Below, piece by piece: positions 55,682-64,000 of a DNA stretch of 64,000 nucleotides. This stretch comes from Clarkia xantiana subsp. parviflora. Lineage: Eukaryota; Streptophyta; Magnoliopsida; Myrtales; Onagraceae. Each line of letters begins with the position of its first letter. The first letter of the stretch is position 1. Under the pieces are notes generated by a model. That model saw nothing but the letters and a program-made list of their open reading frames with translations. It made no database searches and had not been told where the DNA came from. The stretch spans positions 9,096,763 to 9,160,762 of the forward strand of contig JAPTYO010000007.1 in NCBI GenBank assembly GCA_036873135.1. Reading direction: 5' to 3'. A program made the position numbers and the translations under genes.

Positions 55682-56177
55682 TAAAATTAGGTGTATGAAG
55701 TTTTAAATGTTAAACTGTAGTGTCCAAGGTTTCAAATTTGTTAAAATGTGGTGTCTCGGTGTGATTACTTTAGAGAAGTCAATTCTGACGAAACCGTCTG
55801 TCAAATTCGAGCTCCCATACACACTCCCTTCTCGTCATCTTGCCAGGACCGTCACTTAAGAAGTTAGTCACATCCGCGCAAGTAAATCTCGCTCAGTTGT
55901 CCTTGGAAAATGGCTCCACACCACTTTCTAGAAACTTTTTTTTTTTAAAATGTTCAAATTTTGGGTGAAATTTGACGATTTTGTGAAAAGTAAAGAGTGA
56001 TGGATTATGAGTGGGTGGGTGGTTGATGAAAATGATTGAATGGAGATGAAAAGACACTAAGAGACACCAAATTTCAATAAAAAATGAAACTTGGGACAGT
56101 CCATTTTAACATTTCAAACTTCAGACACCTAATTTTAATATAGGGTAAACCTTAGACAGTTTTTTAGTTATTAACCC

Positions 56178-58099
56178 ATAATATATATGATCGAGAGTGT
56201 AAATTTATCTCTCTCTCCGTGGAGCATTGTTTTTGTATATCAATGTGATTGAAAAAGATCTTTCCGATTTTAGGTTCAGTCAAAAAAACAGGTCTTAATT
56301 GACTTAATCAAGACTCGAGTTATGAGTTAGGTCTGACCCCGATTAGGATTGCTTAGATAAGACAACTCTAAGTCTCTAACTATGGTCGGTTTCAGCCAAT
56401 GACTCAACCGTGATTAGGTCTTCCGAGCCAAATAGTCTGAGTTGGAAACTAAAACACCCAAAATTACACCAAAAAAAATTAGGTTGCATTGTCAAAAATT
56501 ATAGTAATATCAAATAATTATAGAACTTTATCAGTGAATAAAGTAAGACATAGAGTATATTTAAATAAGAGAATTTCAAAGTATTTAACGAATTATTACC
56601 GATTTTAACGGACAATTGGTAATGTTACATATTTTTAAATAATAAATATAAAAGGGTGTAATGCCAAAAAAAAAAAAAAAAAAAAAAAAAAAGGTATAGT
56701 GATACCATTCCAAATAGGCTATGATACCATTTTGTTATGCTCTCAAATCTAAACGACTGTCCTCACCAACCCAGCTCAACTTTATTAAGTTAAGTCCCCT
56801 GGAAAAGTAAAAATTCAATTAGATTTAAATAGACCCCCCCCTAACTTAATTATATAGAATTCATATAACTTTTTATATTAAATATGGTACAAAATTCTTG
56901 TTCTTTCAGGTTAGATGTTGGACAAAAATTTTCTCTCACAGAATTATTTGAGTATGATTGAGATGAATCTTTTATTATTAATTATTATGTTATTCTATGC
57001 GGAGATAATTAATTGCTTGCTTTGACCTGGCCTATAGCGATTGGATGTGGAATCATGATAATAAATAAGGATTACAAATCTATAATGTTCACAACTATAT
57101 TAATTGTTGTTCCAAAATTAATAAATTATTAAAATTCAATGTTTTAACCAACAAATTTGTCACTTTTAATTTTTTATCAACATTATAAATTTATAACAGC
57201 TATTAATAATAACATAATGTGTATAAATGTGACTGTTTTCAATACTTAATTATATTTAATAATGAGTAGTTGGTATATATATATATATAAGTAAACAATT
57301 ATGATAAGAGAAGTACGAAGAAAATGGATATGGCCAAGAGACAATAAATCGATTTCGAACACACCTCCATGCATGCCTCTTATCCATCTTCCTTACGTTC
57401 CAACTTCCAAGCATGTGACTGACATATGCCTATCAACCATTCCAAAGTCCATATATATACACCTTTTAATTAAATTTTTTTAATTTTTCGTTTTAGTTTT
57501 ACAATTTCGAATTGGGTGTAATAAGCTCTTTTTAATTAAGGTAACATCTTCCGTGGGATTGGAATACAGACCTTATTTTTAGTTCCTCATACCTAAATTT
57601 ATTTCAAACATATGGATAGATTCAAAAAAAATAATTCTAAATTTGGGTTCAACTAAAAGTCATTTATAGATGATATTGGGGTATTCATGCATGCATATGG
57701 TCCAAACAACTGGTCTATTATTCATTTTTTGCTAATTTAGTTATCAATTGAAGTCACAGTCCAATCTACCCAACCAGAAACTAATGTTTGTGGATCTTAT
57801 CAACAACACTTTTAGTATAATTGTCAACCGTATATATTTATTTTTTCGCTCTCAATTAAAGGTACTGCAACGACTTTTAAACGCTGGAAACTACCGACCC
57901 GTTAGAAAGGCGTAACAACAGAGACGAATCATCGATTATTTTTGTAACCGTTTTGACTCTTTCTTTATGCCAAGAAAACCTTTGAATTCCAATTGGATGT
58001 CCTTCATTAGTAGTAACTTTTGAAAGAATTTTGAAATAAATATTAATATAATAATATTAGTCATTGATTCGAATCTTGCGCTAGAATCTATCCATACAA
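56178..58099. other. AT-rich intergenic DNA with a poly-A tract
   Basis: A run of about 27 A lies at about 56666-56692, and a short TA run at about 57275. No gene is supported; the 60-codon frame at 57301-57483 has no coding features. Confidence 0.45.
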
Positions 58100-58119
58100 A
58101 AATTTATATTTTATTTACT

Positions 58120-58700
58120 CCAGGTTTGCGCAGAAACTCATTTTGTTAAGTTAATGTGCGTTGGATTACGGGGAGTAACTACTACGGAAACTAAATTATG
58201 GTACAGGCTAGTAATCGAAATTACACAGCGGAAGATTCGCACATACCTCAACAGTAGTCCGTAGTCCCAAGATCTTTGCAGGAAGGAGTTCACGATCCTC
58301 CGGTCGGCACCCGTAGAGGTTCTTGTGAAGGAAGTCCTACGTGGTATATTCTTCACAGCAAAGCCTCTGATCGATTCTTGGCAAGGGATGGATTTCTGGA
58401 ATGTTTGCTTGAAGGCAAATTGGCACACCCTTAGTGAGGAGTGGTTCAGCCGAAATATGGTGTCTCTGGGGAAGAGTTTTATCTCAAAACACCACTTGAA
58501 GGGAATTGTGATTTTTCCTAATAAAACCCCTACTTCCACCCTAATTTCGGCCGGCCGTGTATATTATAGGGAGGCCCAATTTTGGGCCTCTCATGTCAAT
58601 TGAGATTTGAGTCTGACCCAATCTCATAATGTGACATGTACCCAATTAACTTAGGTAACAAAAACATATAATGGACTTCCATTTACGGCCCTATCACCAT
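58120..58700. other. GC-balanced segment of unknown origin
   Basis: A segment less AT-rich than its surroundings with open frames on both strands (133 codons minus, 92 codons plus), neither with recognisable motifs. It could be an old solo LTR or transposon fragment. I could not identify ends or target duplications. Confidence 0.3.
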
Positions 58701-59426
58701 ATGCTTACAATGTGTACTTAAGATAACAAAAAAAAAAGCTAATGTGTACTAAAAGACACATTGCATCTTATTGAGCAAAAAACTAATTATTTTTCATTTA
58801 TTAAATTTTAATTTTTATAAACATATTAATTATTTTAATTTACTATTATATTATTTACTCTTAAATATCGTAATTAAATAATTATAATTTTTCTATGGTA
58901 TTCTGATTTATAAAAGAAAAATCATGTGATAGTAGAGATAAATATCTTCTATTCTTCCAATTGACATATGCTATCATATAATTATAGTATACATACCACT
59001 TTGACAAATTAATAATAAAAAAAATAAGATGCATATATTCATTTAGTTAATTAATTCTAAAAATGAATTTTGCACAAGTCAATGATATTATAAATTTATA
59101 ACACATTACTGTTATCTGAGCAGATATGTCGATGGGTAGTATAATTTAATGATGTGCATTTTTTTTTTTTTACTTTTCAAAGCTCAGAATCCCCGATTTT
59201 TTTGACAAACAGAATCCCCGATTGTTTCAACGTGGCACATAATATTAATGCATATTGAGTGTTAGAAGCACTAGAATTAATTTTAAGCCGTAGAAGTTAG
59301 AATTATCAGTTTCGTCTCATCATATTTAAGTTAATCGAACATATAATTATATTTTGTTAGATGACAAAATAGAAAGATCTAAGTTATGATCATGCATCCG
59401 ACCACCAGGAGCTATTACAAGTATGG

Positions 59427-59968
59427 TGGCAATTTGTGCTATCGTGCGTGTTAATGATCGTGTCGTGTTAACTTTACTGAACACGAACACGTATAACAAG
59501 CTTATCGTGTCACGTTTTACGAACATGAACATGACACGAATATTTACATGTGTGTTTGTGTCGTGATATCGTGTTGTGTAAGGATATTCAGTTATATATC
59601 TCTATACGGGATCTTTGGGCAAAAATCAAAATAATGAAATTCATATAACAAAAAGCTATGAATTAATATGCCAGTATTCTTAAATTAGAAATACATGGTT
59701 TACAATTACTAAAAATTAAACCACTAATTGGATTTTTTTAGATAATAAATAAGATTTGTTCAAAAAATACTTAAGAATTAGTCTTAGTAGCACAACTTTA
59801 TCGTGCTATCGCGCGTGTCGTGTTATGATACCCAAACATGACACGGAACTTATATTGTGTTAATCGTATTCGAGCTATTGTGTTAATGTTCTGCCATATA
59901 CTAACACGAACACAATTTTTTTTTATACGTGTTTGTGTCATACTATCGTGTCGTGTCACAAATTGCCA
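59427..59968. mobile_element. hAT-like element with CGTGTCGTGT words
   Basis: The ends TGGCAATTTGTG and CACAAATTGCCA are a 12-bp perfect inverted repeat. The interior has many ATCGTGTCGTGT words in both orientations. No target duplication is seen at the flanks. It lacks a coding frame. Confidence 0.65.
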
Positions 59969-61423
59969 GTCTCACATAAGTGGAAGCGTACACTATAAAA
60001 GGGGATAAAATGCCTCGCATTCTTTACTACATATATATGTGAGTGTAAGTTTTATATATATATATACCTTGAAATAGAAGATTAAACTAGACCTAAAATA
60101 TTGAGTTTGAATTTGTATTATTTTAAAGTTTACTACTATTTTTTTTTTAGTTTTGTATATTTGGTCTTAATTAGAAAATGGATTTATAAAATCATGAGTC
60201 CGTCACGGTCGATATTTATTATGAAATTAAAGGAAACCCCAATAATCTGGCTTATGAGGAACTAGCTAGGATGCTAAGAGGGTTTCTACGTACCTTAGGG
60301 TTTCTGTGATAAGATAACATTAATTAAGAGAAGAGAAAGAAATAGAAATATGAGTAATCATCTGCCAACACATAGACAATGTTTAAGGAACAATCTCAAT
60401 CATCGTTCCATAATATTGTATTTGGATGTATAAAAAGATTAATCAATTATTATGAATTACACCCAAGAAAATGACGGTGATATATATCCACTAGGGTGTA
60501 TACTGGGAAGTCTATAATGGTCCACAGCTTCTCTTTTTTATAATAATAATAATTATAATAATAATAATAATAATTTCTTACAAGTGTAATTAAACTGGAG
60601 CGATAGATTTACGCTGAAAAAAAGGTAGATAGGTAGGTAGATTAAGATATAGTTAGTCGGAATAATAATTAGGACTGTTGGTTGGTGTCGGTTGATTTAT
60701 CTGTTCCAAAACCGGACATATGATCGTTATCCACCAAACTATCAGTCAACGTGCGTACATTTTTCTGTTTCTTTGCCTGCGAACTTTAGGTTTTCCTAAT
60801 TCCTTCTCGTTAGCAGCTAATTACCCAGATAACCAACTTGAATCTTAATAATCCGACCAATCATCATATAACTAAGCTGTGATATATTACTGAGTAATTA
60901 TAAATATTATAACTAACTGTTCTGTCAACATATATATTATCACCAACAACCTAGTACAGTTAAGAGACATGAACCTGATATTTTTTACTTCAGTATATAT
61001 TAAAAAAAACATTAGACAAATTCTAAAATTCTAATGAGTTAGTTATACACCTCATTACGCGTTAATTAACATCTAAAAAAACTTATTTTTTAACTGCCAA
61101 ACATCTAAAAACCTGAAGAAAAAAAATGGCATAAACAAACGTTGATTTGCGTAGCCAAAAAAAGATGACAATGACTTGGTAGCTACTAATTAACAGAACG
61201 GTTACCAAACTAATTCAGATGAGAGGCGCCGTTACATTGCCACTCGACCGTATCTCTCGGTTGTCGTCATGGTCGGACGGAAAACCAACCGGTCTAAGTC
61301 AACCTTCCCTCCTCATTATCTCATCTACAACAATACTACTATATAGTATATACACAAGCCCTGCTAGCTAGCTAAGATATATACATACACAAAATAGATA
61401 ACACAACACAAGAAGCCACAGAA
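59969..61423. other. Spacer and MYB promoter region
   Basis: AT-rich. It contains a TAATAA-type simple run at about 60540-60575. ACTATATAGTATATAC at about 61336-61353, about 75-85 bp before the MYB start, may be its TATA region. No other gene is seen. Confidence 0.45.
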
Positions 61424-62687
61424 ATGAGAAAACCTTGCTGTGATAAGGAAGACACTAACAAGGGAGCATGGTCCAACCAGGAAGACCAGAAGCTCATCGA
61501 TTACATTCGCAAACACGGCGAAGGTTGTTGGCGCACTCTCCCTCAAGCTGCCGGTATGTACCTTTTTTTTTTTATTCGATTTTCATGTATGATTCAATCT
61601 TTGCAATGTCGAAGTTGAAATTTTATTTGAATAATATAATGATTGAATGAACAAAATTCATCAGGGCTTTCGCGATGCGGGAAAAGCTGTAGATTGAGAT
61701 GGATTAACTACTTAAGACCTGACATTAAAAGAGGCAAATTTTCCGAAGATGAAGAAGATCTCATCATCAAACTTCATGCACTTCTGGGCAACAGGTAACA
61801 ACATTAAATATATGTTATAGAGAATATATAGCATTTAATCCCCGTTTATTATTGTGCATTCTCTCCTACAAAGTATAGTTAATATATTATGAAAGCCTTT
61901 TAAGATGTGTAAAATCATACCTAGATTTTTATCTTGACAAGACATATATTTTGACGGAGAAATAATATGCTAAGCTGATACATCTAATCCAGATAAATCT
62001 GCGGTCTATCTATCTCTGTTAAGACAATGTTTTGGTAAGATAAAAATTCAATTTGCACGCAATATGATCTGAGTTAATGGTTATGTTAAATCAGCACTAC
62101 AGACGCATCAGTATAGAAAACAATCTCAAGTTTATCTCTTTGCTAAGATAATGTTTTGACAAGACAAAACTCAGGATCGGAAAAAACTACAAATACATAA
62201 TATTTAGGGAAAATCTCAAGACAAATCTCAAGTTTTTCTTCTTTTCAGATGGTCGTTGATTGCTGGGAGATTACCTGGACGAACAGATAACGAGGTGAAA
62301 AACTATTGGAACTCTCATCTAAGAAGAAAACTTATGAAAATGGGGATCGACCCTAATAACCATAGATTAAATCACATCCCTTGCCATATCCGAAACCCTA
62401 AATTATCGATTAGCGCAGCTTCGTCTAGCATGAAAATCCAAGCTACCGAAGAAGTAATAAGCGTGCCTAGTAACCCACCCAAAGTTGATAACGAACAAGT
62501 ACCTATTTCCAATGGCAGACGTTGCTTGGACGACAAGTCAAGTAGGCTGCCCGATCTGAACCTTAATCTGAGCTTCACAATGGTAGCTCCGAAGATAGAA
62601 GAAGGCGAAAATCAAAACTGCAAATCCGATGAATCGAGGGACTCGAAAGTTGTCCTTTCTCCAAACACATTGCTTCTATTCGCATGA
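61424..62687 (+). CDS. R2R3-MYB repressor, subgroup 4 (MYBC2/MYB27/FaMYB1-like)
   Basis: Three exons: 61424-61553, 61665-61794, 62249-62687, in frame; 699 nt, 232 residues. The first two introns sit at the usual R2R3-MYB places. R2 spans about residues 10-63 and R3 about 65-115, with the regular Trp residues. R3 holds the bHLH-binding signature (D/E)L-x2-K-x3-L-x6-L-x3-R in [20 protein letters not shown]. After R3 comes the subgroup-4 C1-type motif MGIDPNNHR. The C-terminal part carries an EAR repression motif PDLNLNL (residues 188-194). The protein ends TLLLFA, close to the TLLLFR repression motif of MYBC2/MYB27/MYBL2-type repressors. Starting MRKPCC is typical of this clade. Its likely role, by homology, is to limit anthocyanin or proanthocyanidin synthesis through MYB-bHLH-WD complexes in the nucleus. 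Confidence 0.93.
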
Positions 62688-64000
62688 AGATAATTTTTGT
62701 TGTTAGTCTTGTGTTGTGATTAATCCTGGGAATAGCTTGTGCATGTTATCCATGACGATGATCTGTGTCCTTTAATTAGTGTAATTGAAAATGATGTAAC
62801 AAATGTTTAGTCATGGCAATTGTATCAAGAACCAGATACCAAAAAAACTGTATATTTATGGTTGGACCAGTTTAGTTAACTTTTTTTTTTTTACCTTATT
62901 ATATAAAGTAAAATAATGAATTCAAATATCAGATTCTTAATTTAGGATATAGTTTTAGGGTTCAAACTTGCATTTAATGAATCACATTCATCTAATGAGA
63001 AATTGAATTATATTTATCCTATTTTTATCTTTTATTACTCTTATATACTTTCTGATGTAATAATGATGCGTATCCAACTAAAGCATGAAGGTAGTAAATT
63101 GTCCCTACACATTATCTATCTTTACACCCAATTATTGGAGGGATAACGTTAGAGAATCGAAAAGGAAGGAACTTTGTAATTTTATTTTTTTGTAATCATT
63201 TTTATATATTAACGCCATTAGAGAAGTGCATATAGTTTGATAAAGAAGACTTTCCTCGGATCTAGCATATGATTTCAGTCGTCTCAATCAGTGATGATGA
63301 TTCGGCCCAAAAGGGATTTCCTCGTACTTGGGCCTAATATTTCCTCAAAAATACAATTTCTGTCCAAATTTGTATATAGCGTGAAACCCAAAGCCTAAAG
63401 TAGCCCGGCCCTTGAATTTTTTTTTTTTTTTTGGTAAAAACTAAAAAGAGTATCAAACTGCGTTTGATGATATATCATGTAATATACTGTAGTAGTGTTT
63501 AAACTTTCAACACGTAACTCATTAATTAATCGGTTAGTGGTCAAAATCCGCTGAAATGAAAAAATATACATAGTCAGTACCTTAATTTTTATAGACTAAT
63601 CTGATGCAAAAAGGTGCTGCCTTATTGATTAAAGCATGCGTAAACTTGAGACGAAGCGCGCTAGAACGAAGAAATATGTTATCCGTACGTAAAGTGTAAT
63701 TAATGCATTTAGTAAATTAGTTCAACCTTTCTAGGTGGTTGACTATGTCTATAAAATAATTTTTAAAGTGTTCTTTAATGACACCCCATATATGTTGCAG
63801 AAGGCATGGAGAGTAGATGATCGTGTATGGGGTGATTAAAAAGAAGCTATAAACATATGATCGTGTATTATAGGAAAAGATTGCTTGACCATATATATAG
63901 GATAAACTCATAAACATAACATATATGAAGCTAAGTAATTCAAAAGGCGTCGAAATAATTGAATTGAATAAATAAGAGAGCAAGACGCGCGCCAAAATTT
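62688..64000. other. MYB 3' region and AT-rich DNA to the window end
   Basis: A 3' UTR probably fills the first 150-200 bp. The remainder has T-rich tracts (about 63417-63432) and no supported gene. The 92-codon minus frame near the end is rich in Ile/Phe/Tyr from AT bias and shows no motif. Confidence 0.45.

Larger units (their letters stand above)
53734..56177. mobile_element. Outer GGGTTAATAA-type MITE of a three-level nest
   Basis: The left fragment 53734-53781 (GGTTAATAACTAAAAAAAC ... TTAAAATTA) continues at 55682-56177, which ends AGTTATTAACCC. The right part matches 37301-37803 over its interior. A different element is inserted between the fragments. Confidence 0.78.

Noticed and set aside
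58138..58603. 133-codon minus and 92-codon plus frames
   Set aside because: They overlap on opposite strands in a segment that looks like an old repeat; no motif or splice context supports either.
1..64000. CRISPR arrays, bacterial-type operons, rRNA or complete tRNA genes
   Set aside because: None was found; the tRNA-like segments lack closed acceptor stems and look like SINE heads.

Overview
This is a window of a flowering-plant nuclear genome. It has GT-AG introns, AT-rich intergenic DNA, a chloroplast-import gene, an R2R3-MYB, a BAHD acyltransferase and a Tat-type Ty3/gypsy element. The gene set suggests a eudicot; I cannot name the species.

Host genes, left to right: (1) the 5' part of an unrecognised membrane protein on the minus strand (1-926, running off the left edge); (2) a TIC20 chloroplast import channel subunit, minus strand (CDS 3959-4869, with a leader intron reaching about 5740); (3) an ARG1/DnaJ15-type J-domain protein with 11 exons (7881-11656); (4) a BAHD acyltransferase with 2 exons (13077-14881); (5) a PAP2-family lipid phosphate phosphatase of LPP2 type with 7 coding exons (17511-19559); (6) an APC-family amino acid/GABA permease of GABP/BAT1 type with 8 exons (20699-23729); (7) a small degenerate minus-strand gene remnant (24314-24724); (8) a base-exchange phosphatidylserine synthase, PSS1 type, with 12 coding exons (47099-49708); (9) a subgroup-4 R2R3-MYB repressor of MYBC2/MYB27/FaMYB1 type with 3 exons (61424-62687). 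I rebuilt the exons by hand from splice sites and checked reading-frame continuity; each total length fits its family. The genes work in unrelated pathways and are not a cluster.

The middle (about 26.8-37.3 kb) is one Tat-lineage Ty3/gypsy retrotransposon on the minus strand. It has an uninterrupted 1866-codon gag-pol, a primer-binding site and one LTR (36588-37273). On the opposite strand, downstream of pol, lies a four-exon gene of about 852 codons with its own TATA box. A 51-bp tandem array sits between the convergent gene ends. The second LTR is missing, so the copy is truncated at its 3' end.

The rest, mainly 15.8-16.4, 22.7-24.2, 37.3-45.7 and 50-60 kb, is full of non-autonomous DNA transposons. 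Many have GGGTTAA/TTAACCC termini (Mutator-like; two have clear 9-10 bp target duplications). Others are hAT-like, two of them with perfect 8-bp duplications. Two regions show three-deep nesting. An unusual double palindrome in an ARG1 intron looks like a replication template-switch product rather than a transposon.

Nothing here proves a wholly new system. The best candidates for a second look are the spliced antisense gene of the retroelement with its ordered 51-bp array, the conserved subterminal palindrome shared by several GGGTTAA elements, and the double palindrome.
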